NCBI GenBank assembly: GCA_018818165.1
Contig: JAHISP010000084.1
Span: 1 to 64,000, forward strand
Source: Bacteroidota bacterium
Lineage (GTDB): Bacteria; Bacteroidota; Ignavibacteria; Ignavibacteriales; Melioribacteraceae
Direction of reading: 5' to 3'
DNA length: 64,000 nt
The notes beneath the pieces are model-generated. The model did no database searches, had not been told where the DNA came from, and saw only the letters and a list, made by a program, of their open reading frames with translations. Positions 1-8,251 of this stretch are shown piece after piece. Both the position numbers and the translations under genes were made by a program. Numbering within the stretch: position 1 is the stretch's first letter; every line of letters begins with the position of its first letter.

Positions 1-40
1 AATTATTGTTTAGTATTTGGGTTAATATATAGAAACGTAT

Positions 41-131
41 TAGTCGATAGTCGATAGTCGATAGTCGATAGTCGATAGTCGATAGTCGATAGTCGATAGT
101 CGATAGTCGATAGTCGATAGTCGATAGTCGA
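41..131. repeat. Exact heptanucleotide tandem array, 13 copies
   Basis: The unit TAGTCGA is repeated 13 times without any mismatch (91 bp = 13 x 7). Neither edge carries partial or degenerate copies, so the array is young or kept homogeneous by slippage or recombination. Seven is not a multiple of three and no gene crosses it, so it is not coding. Other loci in this window (12884-13051, 49652-49686, 49773-49807) have different units but the same 7-nt period. Confidence 0.97.
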
Positions 132-363
132 AAAATACACTGTTCGTTTTTCTTGTAAAGTAGAATTTTGTTTTTGGGAAATTATTTATATTTGAATTGC
201 CTACTTTCAAATTGCCTCAATAAATTTAAGTTACCGTTTTTTTGTGTATGGCAAAATAGGGATAACTATTGTTTGTGTCAAGCAGATTTTTTTTGAATTG
301 GTTTTTACTTATTTAATGCCCAAAAAGCTAAAAAAAATGCAAACTGTAAATTTTGAATAAACA

Positions 364-396
364 AAAACCCCGAAAACGTTAATTTTTCGAGGTTTT
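364..396 (-). terminator. Rho-independent-type terminator of clpB
   Basis: The inverted repeat AAAACCCCGAAAA / TTTTCGAGGTTTT has one mismatch and a 6-7 nt loop, and lies about 70 bp past the clpB stop codon. Read on the minus strand, a T-rich tract follows the G-rich arm, as expected for an intrinsic terminator. Confidence 0.65.
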
Positions 397-463
397 ATCT
401 AAATATTACCTAAACACAATTTCCTTGAATTAGTAAAAACCAGATATTCAACTTTATGTGAAT

Positions 464-3082
464 TTATAATTTAGTAAACTCCAACTTGTGATTTCCTTTA
501 TAGTCGACAAGAATGGTATCGCCACTTTCAAAATTATTTAGAAGCAATTCTGTTGATAATCTATTTAGCACACATTTTTGGATTGCTCGTTTCATTGGTC
601 GGGCGCCATAAGTTGCGTCAAATCCTTTTTCGAGTAAAAATTCCTTTGCGTTTGCAGTAAACTCAATTTTCATATTCTTTTCATGCAACAACTGATAAAG
701 TCCATTTAATTGAATATCAATAATTTTGTTTATCTCATTTTTAAGCAAAGGTTTGAATAAAACTATTTCATCAATTCTGTTCAAAAACTCTGGACGGATT
801 GTATTGTGTAAAATATTTGTTAATCCAACACGCAAATCACCCATAATTTCATCCAAATTGTCCTCGTTTAATCCACTAATTTTTTCTTGAATTAAATGTG
901 AGCCAATATTTGAAGTCATAATTATTATTGTATTTTTGAAATTGACCGTTCTTCCTTGATTATCGGTCAATCTTCCATCATCCAAAACTTGGAGCAAAAC
1001 GTTAAAAACATCGGGATGAGCTTTTTCAATTTCATCCAAAAGCAGCACCGAGTATGGTCTTCTGCGAACGGCTTCGGTTAATTGTCCACCTTCTTCGTAA
1101 CCAACATATCCAGGAGGAGCGCCAATTAAACGCGAAACGGAAAATTTTTCCATGTATTCGCTCATATCAATGCGAATCATAGCATGTTCGTCATCAAAAA
1201 GAATTTCAGCCAAAGAACGTGCTAATTCTGTTTTTCCCACGCCAGTTGTGCCAATAAAAATAAACGAACCAATTGGACGGCTTACATCTTGCAAACCGGC
1301 ACGCGAACGGCGAATTGCATTTGCAACCGCTTCAACCGCATCATCTTGTCCAATAACGCGTTTGTGAAGTTCATCCTCAAGTCTAACAAGTTTACTTCTT
1401 TCGCTTTCCAGCATTTTCTTTACTGGAATTCCAGTCCATTTTGCAACCACTTCGGCAACATCTTCGGCGTCAACTTCTTCTTTAAGTAGTTTTTTGTCCT
1501 TTTGAATTTCGGTTAAACGTGCGCTTTCCTTTCTTAATTCGCTTTCTAAGTCAACAATTTTTCCGTAACGGATTTCAGCTACTTTGCCAAGATCACCTTC
1601 TCGCTCATATTTATCGGCTAAAACTTTTGTTTCTTCAATATCGCTTTTTAGCTTTCTAATCCTCTGTATTTTTTCACGTTCCAACAGCCAATGGCTTTTT
1701 AAAACATTTCGCGTATCATTTAGCTCAGCAAACTCAATATTTATTTCCTCTATTCGTTTTTTTGAAACTTCATCTTTTTCGCGTTTAAGAGCTTCTCTTT
1801 CTATTTCGATATGTTTAATTTTTCTTTCAAGTTGGTCAATCTCTTCTGGCATTGAATTAATTTCAATTCGTAATTTAGAAGCAGACTCGTCAATTAAGTC
1901 AATTGCTTTGTCTGGTAAAAATCTATCCGTAATGTATCTATTGGAAAGTTGAACAGCCGCCACGAGAGCAGCATCAGTAATTCTAACTCCGTGATGAACT
2001 TCATAGCGTTCACTTAATCCACGCAAAATTGAAATTGCATCTTCTTCATTTGGTTCTTGAATTAAAATTGGCTGAAATCGGCGTTCAAGAGCAGCATCTT
2101 TTTCGATATATTTTTTATATTCTTTTAAAGTTGTTGCTCCAACAGCGTGTAATTCGCCACGTGCTAAAGCTGGTTTTAGAATATTTGCAGCATCCATTGC
2201 ACCTTCTGTTTTCCCAGCACCAACAAGTTGATGAATTTCATCAATAAAAAGAATTATTTCTCCATTTGATTTTTGAACCTCTTTAATTACAGCTTTTAAT
2301 CGCTCTTCAAACTGTCCGCGAAATTGTGCCCCAGCAACCAAAGCACTTAAATCAAGTGAAATTACTTTCTTATCTCTCAAATTTTCTGGAATATCGCCCG
2401 AAACAATTCTGTGAGCTAAACCTTCGGCAATTGCTGTTTTTCCAACACCAGGCTCGCCAATTAGAATTGGATTGTTTTTTGTACGTCTTGAAAGCACTTG
2501 CAACACACGACGAATTTCCTCATCGCGTCCAATAACGGGATCGAGCTTTCCAGATTTTGCAAGCTCGGTTAAATTTCTTCCATATTTATTTAATGCTTGG
2601 TAAGTGTCTTCTGGATTTTGCGACGTAACACTCTGATTGCCACGAATATCTTTTAATGCATCAAGAATTGCTTTTTTCGTAATTCCACTTGTACTAAGCA
2701 ACTTTTTTAATTCATTATTACCTTCGGAAAGAGCAATTAAAATATGCTCGGTAGAAATATATTCGTCTTTTAAGTTATCCGCCTCTTTTGATGACTCATC
2801 CAAAAGCTGCCCAGTTGCTTGCGATAATTGTTGATTACCAACTCCAGCGCCTGATATTTTGGGTTTTCGCTCAAGAGATTCTCCCACTTTTATACGCAAA
2901 GTATCCAAATTTGAGGCAACTTTTTTAATTACAGAAACAGCCACACTTTCATTATCCTGCAAAAGTGCCGCTAATATATGCTCGGGGTCAACAATTTGAT
3001 TATTATAATTCTGTGCAATTTCAATGGAATTATGAATTGTTTCCTGAGCTTTTACAGTGAACTTATTTAAATCAATTGACAT
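464..3082 (-). CDS. clpB: ATP-dependent disaggregase ClpB
   Basis: Hexameric AAA+ disaggregase that works with DnaK to resolubilise aggregated protein in the cytoplasm. The 872 residues match the family length (about 860). In order: an N-terminal Clp repeat domain (residues 1-150), a first AAA+ module with Walker [10 protein letters not shown] and Walker [10 protein letters not shown], a long middle coiled coil (about 410-530) that separates ClpB from ClpA/ClpC, a second AAA+ module with GTTGVGKTE and [13 protein letters not shown], and the C-terminal ClpB D2-small domain. A purine-rich ribosome site (AGAGGAAAAT) precedes the ATG. The gene is divergent from the hydrolase gene at 3273, and its terminator is at 364-396. 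I could not pick out a CIRCE or other heat-shock operator in the 190 bp upstream. Confidence 0.97.
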   Translation of the reverse strand: MSIDLNKFTVKAQETIHNSIEIAQNYNNQIVDPEHILAALLQDNESVAVSVIKKVASNLDTLRIKVGESLERKPKISGAGVGNQQLSQATGQLLDESSKEADNLKDEYISTEHILIALSEGNNELKKLLSTSGITKKAILDALKDIRGNQSVTSQNPEDTYQALNKYGRNLTELAKSGKLDPVIGRDEEIRRVLQVLSRRTKNNPILIGEPGVGKTAIAEGLAHRIVSGDIPENLRDKKVISLDLSALVAGAQFRGQFEERLKAVIKEVQKSNGEIILFIDEIHQLVGAGKTEGAMDAANILKPALARGELHAVGATTLKEYKKYIEKDAALERRFQPILIQEPNEEDAISILRGLSERYEVHHGVRITDAALVAAVQLSNRYITDRFLPDKAIDLIDESASKLRIEINSMPEEIDQLERKIKHIEIEREALKREKDEVSKKRIEEINIEFAELNDTRNVLKSHWLLEREKIQRIRKLKSDIEETKVLADKYEREGDLGKVAEIRYGKIVDLESELRKESARLTEIQKDKKLLKEEVDAEDVAEVVAKWTGIPVKKMLESERSKLVRLEDELHKRVIGQDDAVEAVANAIRRSRAGLQDVSRPIGSFIFIGTTGVGKTELARSLAEILFDDEHAMIRIDMSEYMEKFSVSRLIGAPPGYVGYEEGGQLTEAVRRRPYSVLLLDEIEKAHPDVFNVLLQVLDDGRLTDNQGRTVNFKNTIIIMTSNIGSHLIQEKISGLNEDNLDEIMGDLRVGLTNILHNTIRPEFLNRIDEIVLFKPLLKNEINKIIDIQLNGLYQLLHEKNMKIEFTANAKEFLLEKGFDATYGARPMKRAIQKCVLNRLSTELLLNNFESGDTILVDYKGNHKLEFTKL

Positions 3083-3272
3083 ATTATTTTCCTCTTCTTT
3101 TATATCTAAATATACATATAACTTTAAATTGTGTTTGTATTTATTTGATAAGATGAAAATATATCTAAATTTGATTCATAAATTATGGGTTATTAGATTT
3201 AAAATAATAACTTTATTCATAGATTATTCTTATTTTAAAATTGCAAATCAATCATTACTTGGTATTATAATT

Positions 3273-4754
3273 ATGAAAAAAACAGCCCTATTTTTATTGC
3301 TTTTTTTAGTTGGCACTTCGTTTACTCAAAATCAAAATTCTAAATACGAACTTAGAGGCGCATGGATTGCAACCGTTGCAAATATTGATTGGCCTCTTAA
3401 CAAAGACACAACCAGTGAAGTTCAAATAAAGAATTTAGTAAATCAATTAGATTCACTTAAATCTGCTGGAATTAATGCTGTGTTTTTTCAAGTTAGAACC
3501 GAGTGTGACGCGCTTTACAAATCCAATTTTGAGCCTTGGTCTTATTATGTATCTGGAAAACAAGGCGTAGCACCAGAACCATTTTACGATCCTTTGCAAA
3601 TAGCAATTGATGAATCGCACAAACGCGGAATGGAATTGCACGCTTGGTTTAATCCTTACAGAGCTGTTCGCGATACAACTTTATACACGCTTGATGAAAA
3701 TCACGTTGCAGTTCAACATCCAGAATGGATAATCACTTCCCAAAAATTTAAAATGCTCGATCCTGGTTTGCCAGAAGTAAGGCAGCACATATTAAATGTA
3801 ATGAATGATGTTCTTGAAAATTATGATATTGATGGAATTCATTTTGACGATTATTTCTATCCTTACGGACCAAAAATTTCAAACGAAGATTCGCTTACTT
3901 TCCTAAATTACAGCAGAGGCATTACAAACGTTGACGATTGGCGCCGCGATAATATTAACATTCTTATGAAAGAGATTCATGAAATTGTAAAATCAAAAAA
4001 GCCTTTTGTAAAATTTGGAATTTCGCCTTTTGGAATTGTCCGCAATGAATATGCAGGCACAAATGGATTTAATTCTTTTGACATAATTTACTGCGATCCA
4101 TTAAATTGGTTGGATAATAAAATTGTTGATTACATTACTCCACAAGTCTATTGGGAAATTGGACACGAAAAAGCTGATTATGCAAAACTAGTTCCTTGGT
4201 GGTCAACCCTTACAACAGAAAGACATTTATACATAGGACTATTCTCAAGCAGAATGGCGGCAAAGGATTATACTGGCAAGAAATCTGAACTTGGAGACCA
4301 AATTCGTTTAAACAGAATTACTCCAAACGTTCTTGGTGCTGTTTATTTTTCAGCTAAATCTATTTATGGAAACTGGAATGGACTTGCTGATTCAATGAAA
4401 AGCAATTGGTATAAAAACATTGCTATTCCCCCAACAATGGAATGGATTGATTCAACTCCTCCATTAGCTCCAGAAAATGTGCATATTGTTAAAACAAAAT
4501 CGGGATTATTAATCGATTGGAATTTGCCAAATGCTGCAACTGATAGCGAATTTCCAAACTATTATTTGGTTTATAAATTTAATTCCAAAAGCGAAATTGA
4601 CTTGAACAAATCTGAAAACATTATCACTAAAGTGTTAAATAAAAAAACCAGTTTTTTTAATCTAAATGAAAATGACAAAACTTCGGTTTATGTTATAACT
4701 TCGTTGGATAGATTGCACAACGAAAGCGATGGAGTAGTAATTGAAATTGAGTAG
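3273..4754 (+). CDS. Secreted GHL10-type glycoside hydrolase (DUF187-like)
   Basis: A 493-residue protein starting with a Sec signal peptide (MKKTALFLLLFLVGTSFTQ). The frame stays open back to 3057, but that stretch overlaps the clpB 5' end and is rich in stray hydrophobic residues; the ATG at 3273 directly before the signal peptide is the credible start. Residues about 28-370 form a TIM-barrel-like region with ELRGAWIATVANIDWP, NAVFFQVRTECDALY, ELHAWFNPYRA, DGIHFDDYFYPY and DYITPQVYWE, the signature series of the glycosyl-hydrolase-like 10 (GHL10) family. A C-terminal fibronectin-type domain (about residues 395-490) follows. The family is thought to act on cell-wall or surface glycans; the substrate cannot be told from sequence. 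It is probably periplasmic or surface-exposed and appears to be transcribed alone. Confidence 0.88.
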   Translation: MKKTALFLLLFLVGTSFTQNQNSKYELRGAWIATVANIDWPLNKDTTSEVQIKNLVNQLDSLKSAGINAVFFQVRTECDALYKSNFEPWSYYVSGKQGVAPEPFYDPLQIAIDESHKRGMELHAWFNPYRAVRDTTLYTLDENHVAVQHPEWIITSQKFKMLDPGLPEVRQHILNVMNDVLENYDIDGIHFDDYFYPYGPKISNEDSLTFLNYSRGITNVDDWRRDNINILMKEIHEIVKSKKPFVKFGISPFGIVRNEYAGTNGFNSFDIIYCDPLNWLDNKIVDYITPQVYWEIGHEKADYAKLVPWWSTLTTERHLYIGLFSSRMAAKDYTGKKSELGDQIRLNRITPNVLGAVYFSAKSIYGNWNGLADSMKSNWYKNIAIPPTMEWIDSTPPLAPENVHIVKTKSGLLIDWNLPNAATDSEFPNYYLVYKFNSKSEIDLNKSENIITKVLNKKTSFFNLNENDKTSVYVITSLDRLHNESDGVVIEIE

Positions 4755-4770
4755 TGTTGTTTTACATTTG

Positions 4771-4905
4771 TAATGTCATTTCTTCGAAGAATCCCTTTGG
4801 GGGAATCCTGTCCCGACGTGTCGGGATTGTCGGGGTGAGAAATCTTGCCCCGTAAATATTGAGATTTCTCAGTCACACAAAACGCTCCTTCGAAATGACA
4901 ATCTT
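4771..4905. repeat. REP/MITE-like palindromic element
   Basis: A nested inverted repeat follows the hydrolase stop. Outer arms are TGTCATTTC (4774-4782) and GAAATGACA (4892-4900); inner arms are TGAGAAATCT (4837-4846) and AGATTTCTCA (4862-4871); between them is the near-palindrome CCCGACGTGTCGGG (4812-4825). It is clearly GC-richer than its surroundings and has no coding potential. Layout and composition suit a dispersed, non-autonomous repeat that folds into a long hairpin. Only one copy is in the window, so dispersal is inferred. Confidence 0.75.
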
Positions 4906-4986
4906 AGCATTTATAACATTACTTAGTTAATATAGCAGTAGTTAAATTTTCATGAAAACGGTTTTATTTAAGAAGTGAGAAAAGAG

Positions 4987-5886
4987 ATGAAAACTAAATA
5001 CACACATATAATTTCTATTTTTCAAGCTCTTTTGGTTACCTTTTTATGGTCAACATCTTTTATAATTATTAAGTGGGGACTTATTGAAATTCCTCCAATA
5101 ACTTATGCTGGCTTGCGCTACTTTATCGCGTTTTTGTGCTTTATTCCATTCATTTTTCGCAAAAAATATATTGCCGAAATTAAACAATTAAAACCGTTTC
5201 AGTGGAAAAAGTTAATCCTTTTGGGATTTGTATTTTATACTTTTACTCAAGGGGCGCAGTTTTTGGGTTTATCTTTGCTTCCATCGGTTACGGTTAGTTT
5301 AATGCTAAATTTTACTCCAATAATTGTTGCAATAATGGCCATATTTCTGCTAAGCGAAAAACCCACTACCATTCAGTGGATTGGTTCATCTTTGTTTATT
5401 GTTGGAATTATTACTTATTTCCTACCAATTTCATTAATTGCAAATCAAGCAATAGGACTTTTGGTTATGCTAATAGGAGTTTTGGCAAACGCAATTTCCG
5501 CAATTATTGGTCGCGATATTAACCGAAACAAAGATATTAGTCCATTGGTTATTACATTTATCAGCATGGGTGTTGGTGCAATTATTTTAATTATAATAGG
5601 ATTTTCAATGAACGGAATTCCAGAAATTAGTTTTAAAACTTGGGGATTTTTACTCTGGCTTGCTGTTATTAATACTGCATTTGCTTTTACCTTGTGGAAT
5701 TTAACGCTTCGCACGCTTACCGCAATGGAATCGAGCATAATTAATGGAACAATGCTAATTCAAATTGCCATTTTAGCTTGGTATTTTCTTGACGAAACAA
5801 TCACTTTTAAGGAAGGAATTGGAATGTCAATTGCCGCTTTTGGTGCTGTGCTTGTGCAAATTAAAAAACGTGGTAATTTTAAATAG
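4987..5886 (+). CDS. EamA/DMT-family membrane transporter
   Basis: An integral membrane protein of 299 residues with about ten hydrophobic segments, arranged as two EamA repeats (about residues 8-145 and 157-290), as in the drug/metabolite transporter superfamily (RhaT/YdcZ/PecM type). The N-terminal repeat carries the usual TFLWSTSFIIIKWGL pattern and the C-terminal one FTLWNLTLRTLTAMESS. The frame also allows a GTG four codons upstream (4975), but the purine-rich GTGAGAAAAGAG then sits just before the ATG at 4987, so I prefer the ATG. The substrate is unknown; members export amino acids, nucleosides or drugs. The gene stands alone between the palindromic element and the minus-strand island. 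Confidence 0.88.
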   Translation: MKTKYTHIISIFQALLVTFLWSTSFIIIKWGLIEIPPITYAGLRYFIAFLCFIPFIFRKKYIAEIKQLKPFQWKKLILLGFVFYTFTQGAQFLGLSLLPSVTVSLMLNFTPIIVAIMAIFLLSEKPTTIQWIGSSLFIVGIITYFLPISLIANQAIGLLVMLIGVLANAISAIIGRDINRNKDISPLVITFISMGVGAIILIIIGFSMNGIPEISFKTWGFLLWLAVINTAFAFTLWNLTLRTLTAMESSIINGTMLIQIAILAWYFLDETITFKEGIGMSIAAFGAVLVQIKKRGNFK

Positions 5887-5933
5887 CGGTTTGGGTCATA
5901 TTTACTTTTACAACTTGTTGCCGCAAGTTATTT

Positions 5934-6245
5934 TTACAACTTAATTGATAGCTCTAATTGACCTCCTAATCCTAATTGAACTATTTTCTGTAAAGTAGAA
6001 AGTCTAACTTCTTTGATATTATTTTCAATTTTTGAAATGTATGATTTTGTGGTTCCAACCTTTTCCGCCAATTCAGCTTGAGTCATTCCTTTTTCAAGTC
6101 GAGCTTCATGTAATAAACTTCCAAGTTTAAAGTTCTCATAATCATTATCAAGTTCGTCTCTTGATTTAGTTCCTTTTACTCCATAATGTTTATCCTTGAA
6201 TTCATTAAGAGTCATGTTATTTTTTGTATTCATTTTTGTATTCAT
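5934..6245 (-). CDS. HTH (XRE-type) antitoxin of a HigBA-like module
   Basis: A 103-residue protein with a central helix-turn-helix (GMTQAELAEKVGTTKSYISKIEN, about residues 53-76, followed by RLSTLQKIVQLG). Antitoxins of HigB/RelE-type modules bind their operator through this fold and neutralise the toxin. Its 5' end overlaps the 3' end of a broken toxin gene (stop at 6217-6219), the normal toxin-first order of HigBA systems, so its partner appears to be dead. The first 12 bases (ATGAATACAAAA) are directly repeated, giving two possible start codons four codons apart; ATG at 6233 is the alternative. It may now be an orphan regulator or may protect against related toxins. Confidence 0.85.
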   Translation of the reverse strand: MNTKMNTKNNMTLNEFKDKHYGVKGTKSRDELDNDYENFKLGSLLHEARLEKGMTQAELAEKVGTTKSYISKIENNIKEVRLSTLQKIVQLGLGGQLELSIKL

Positions 6246-6479
6246 TTTTGTATTCCTCCATAATTTTTAGTGCTTGTTCAATTTCTTTCTTTGGAGTCTT
6301 TTGAGTTTTCTTGTTAAATCCATTTGCAATAATTATCAATTTTCCTTGACCTAAAAAAAACTAAAAATATCGTTACCAAATTTTACTCTAAACCTTTCCA
6401 GATTGTTTGATAAAGAATCTTTCAAAGTAATCTTTGTAAAAAATAGCTGTTCTATATTTGGGTTTTGAAGCGTAAGCAT
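6217..6479 (-). pseudogene. Decayed HigB/Gp49-like toxin fragment (frameshifted)
   Basis: Read on the minus strand, the second part encodes LGQGKLIIIANGFNKKTQKT followed by PKKEIEQALKIMEEY, the characteristic C-terminal half of phage-derived Gp49/HigB-type RelE-superfamily toxins. The first part, in another frame, encodes LERFRVKFGNDIFSFF, which normally leads directly into it. The break is at an A8 run (6353-6360 on the plus strand); one more base would restore the frame. The N-terminal half of the toxin is missing. The remnant's possible ATG (6479) lies one base past the RhuM stop (TAAAATG), and its end overlaps the antitoxin start. The homopolymer break could also be a sequencing error, but the missing N-terminus argues for real decay. 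Confidence 0.7.
6361..6452. repeat. Direct repeat copy 1 (toxin-gene fragment)
   Basis: About 92 bp that match 7537-7628 at roughly 80 percent identity by eye (shared cores CTAAAAATATCG, TTGATAAAGAATCTTTCA). Both copies encode the same middle part of a HigB-like toxin, and the RhuM gene lies exactly between them. Confidence 0.75.
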
Positions 6480-6480
6480 T

Positions 6481-7482
6481 TTATTTCTTCTTTTTATTTT
6501 CTAATTTTTTTATTGCTTTTTCAAAATCACTTTCTGTTATCATTTTTTGTTCAGAATCTTTAAATTTTTCATATTCTTGCTCCGCATTTTCTTTTGCTAA
6601 TAAGTGCGATATTGAGCCTGCATTGTTTAAAATCTCCCTATCATTCAAAGTTAAAAATCCGTTTAATTTTTCAATCCAATCATTCATATACATTGGAATC
6701 CTACGTTGTGCTTGTCCTTGAGCGAAAATTAAGTATTGTTCAACTAAATTGTTTAGTGCGGATAACTCATTCTCGTTTAAATAATTTTTGGCAATGGCAA
6801 CATCTGTTTTTCTTATTTTATCACCTCTCCAATTGGTTAAGCCCATATTCTCTTTTGTACTATCGGCTCTCAGGCTAATTATTTCGGCTGCAGTTTGTCC
6901 TGTAATTGCCCAATGCAATTTATTTTGTACAGTTTTGAAAAAATCAATACTAATATTCAATGTTGGGTCATAATCTACGCTTGTTGCATAAATATCGGTT
7001 ATTTTACGGTAAAATCGTTTTTCCGATGTACGAATATCTTGTATTCGTCTTTCGAGTTCTTCAAAATAATCGAAAGGTAAATCCGGATTTTTCAATCGTT
7101 CATCATCTAGCACAAAGCCTTTTACAATATATTCTTTTATATGTTGGGTTGCCCATTGTCTGAATTTCGTGGCTACGTGTGATTTTATTCGGTAACCAAC
7201 TGAAATTATGGCATCAAGATTATAAAATTTTTGCTTGCGTTTAACTTCCCTGTTTCCTTCTTTTTGAACTTGTAAGAAATCCTTACAAGTTGCCTCTTCG
7301 TCCAATTCTTCTTCTTCAAATATGTTTTTAAGATGGATGGTTATATTTTGAGAAGTTGTCTGAAACAATTCAGCCATAAGCTTTTGTGTAAGCCAAACTG
7401 TTTCGTCCTGAAAACGAACATCTAATTTTGTTTCTCCGTTTTCAGTTTGGTATATAATTATTTGGGATTTATTCTCTTCCAT
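6481..7482 (-). CDS. RhuM-family protein (virulence RhuM)
   Basis: A 333-residue cytoplasmic protein with the RhuM signatures: a wHTH-like N-terminus (TVWLTQKLMAELFQTTSQNI), NIFEEEELDEEATCKDF, REVKRKQKFYNLDAIISVGY and FRQWATQHIKEYIVKGFVL, then a C-terminal helical region. RhuM is named from a Salmonella pathogenicity-island gene. Homologues are common in accessory islands, often beside restriction-modification or toxin-antitoxin genes, but their biochemical role is not established. Here the gene is framed by two fragments of a HigB-like toxin gene in direct orientation, suggesting insertion or replacement inside a toxin locus. Length is normal and no lesion is visible, so it is probably functional. 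Confidence 0.9.
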   Translation of the reverse strand: MEENKSQIIIYQTENGETKLDVRFQDETVWLTQKLMAELFQTTSQNITIHLKNIFEEEELDEEATCKDFLQVQKEGNREVKRKQKFYNLDAIISVGYRIKSHVATKFRQWATQHIKEYIVKGFVLDDERLKNPDLPFDYFEELERRIQDIRTSEKRFYRKITDIYATSVDYDPTLNISIDFFKTVQNKLHWAITGQTAAEIISLRADSTKENMGLTNWRGDKIRKTDVAIAKNYLNENELSALNNLVEQYLIFAQGQAQRRIPMYMNDWIEKLNGFLTLNDREILNNAGSISHLLAKENAEQEYEKFKDSEQKMITESDFEKAIKKLENKKKK

Positions 7483-7536
7483 ATTACTTAATCTCTATTT
7501 TATCAATTTCTTTCTTTTTTATAAAAACATAATATT

Positions 7537-7628
7537 CTAAAAATATCGCTACCAAGTTTTACTTTTAACCTTTACAAATTGCTTGATAAAGAATCTTTCA
7601 CGGTAATTTTAGCAAAAATGGCTATTTT
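7537..7628 (-). pseudogene. Second HigB-like toxin fragment (direct repeat copy 2)
   Basis: On the minus strand this encodes AKITVKDSLSSNL, a stop, then RLKVKLGSDIFRILCFYKK, the same toxin segment as in the remnant at 6217-6479 with different substitutions plus an internal stop. It ends about 50 bp upstream of the RhuM start codon. No other part of the toxin is present. It is about 80 percent identical to 6361-6452, so the two copies separated well before the present day. Confidence 0.6.
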
Positions 7629-7663
7629 GAATAAATTAGTTTAAATAAACATGCGATAATATT

Positions 7664-7697
7664 AAAAAAGCAGTGTACTATCAAACAATACACTGCT
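7664..7697 (-). terminator. Intrinsic terminator of the 89-aa gene
   Basis: A perfect 9-bp stem AGCAGTGTA / TACACTGCT (7669-7677 and 7689-7697) with an 11-nt loop is followed, on the minus strand, by six T residues. It lies 46 bp beyond the stop of the small gene at 7743. Confidence 0.85.
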
Positions 7698-7742
7698 ATA
7701 TTCATCAATAGCTTGCACCAATTTTACACTTTAATATTTATA

Positions 7743-8012
7743 TTATTTTTTTATTGTAATATCAGCATTTTTTAATAAATCTTGCACACAAGTCTGCATA
7801 CTTTCAATCAACTTCTTTGTTTTATTTTCATGCTCTTTTTGAAATCTTTCTATATCATCTATGCTTCGGCTTAACTTATTCTGATAGGTGGACTTAAATT
7901 TGTACTCGCCTTTTTGGGTTTTAATGTTGCTTTTTGTACAAAGTTCCCTATAAGTAATATTTTCGGGTCGACCACCACCAGGGCATGGTATTTGAATCTT
8001 TTCATTTTTCAT
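7743..8012 (-). CDS. Small hypothetical protein with CPGGG motif
   Basis: I do not recognise this 89-residue protein. The frame starts nine codons earlier (ATG at 8039), but AAGGAGA lies seven to eight bases before the ATG at 8012, an unusually strong ribosome site for this genome, so the shorter form MKNEKIQIPCPGGG is preferred. The N-terminus has a cysteine-glycine cluster (CPGGGRPENITYRELC). The rest is a charged, probably coiled-coil helix (about residues 40-80: SIDDIERFQKEHENKTKKLIES) with another cysteine. Two or three cysteines could bind metal, but that is conjecture. It has its own intrinsic terminator and lies between RhuM and the DUF262-HNH gene in the same orientation, so it is a real transcription unit of the island. 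Confidence 0.7.
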   Translation of the reverse strand: MKNEKIQIPCPGGGRPENITYRELCTKSNIKTQKGEYKFKSTYQNKLSRSIDDIERFQKEHENKTKKLIESMQTCVQDLLKNADITIKK

Positions 8013-8251
8013 AATCTTCTCCTTATTTTTTTTATTCATAAAGCTTATCCGCTTTATGCTGTTTTTTTCTATTTTATTTTTTATTGTCTAGAGGTTACAA
8101 GTTTAATTTGTGGTATTCTTGTCTGCACACTATGTCATTTACTTTTTTAACTATTCCACAGTATTCTATTTGAGTGGCACAGAATGCTTGAATTATAACT
8201 GAATCCTTGTTGCCTATAGCTTTTGCTAGCGTTTCGTTAAATATTAAATCT

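Larger units (their letters stand above)
1..463. other. Intergenic region left of clpB
   Basis: No reading frame here looks like a gene on either strand. The stretch holds an exact heptamer array (41-131), then AT-rich sequence without recognisable structure to about 360, then a hairpin that serves as the clpB terminator. The gene to the left lies outside the window. Confidence 0.6.

Noticed and set aside
41-131. Possible CRISPR array
   Set aside because: The repeats are 7 bp and contiguous, without spacers; no cas genes are near.
3057-3272. Longer N-terminus for the GHL10 gene
   Set aside because: It overlaps the clpB start, has no signal or domain content, and a signal peptide begins at 3273.
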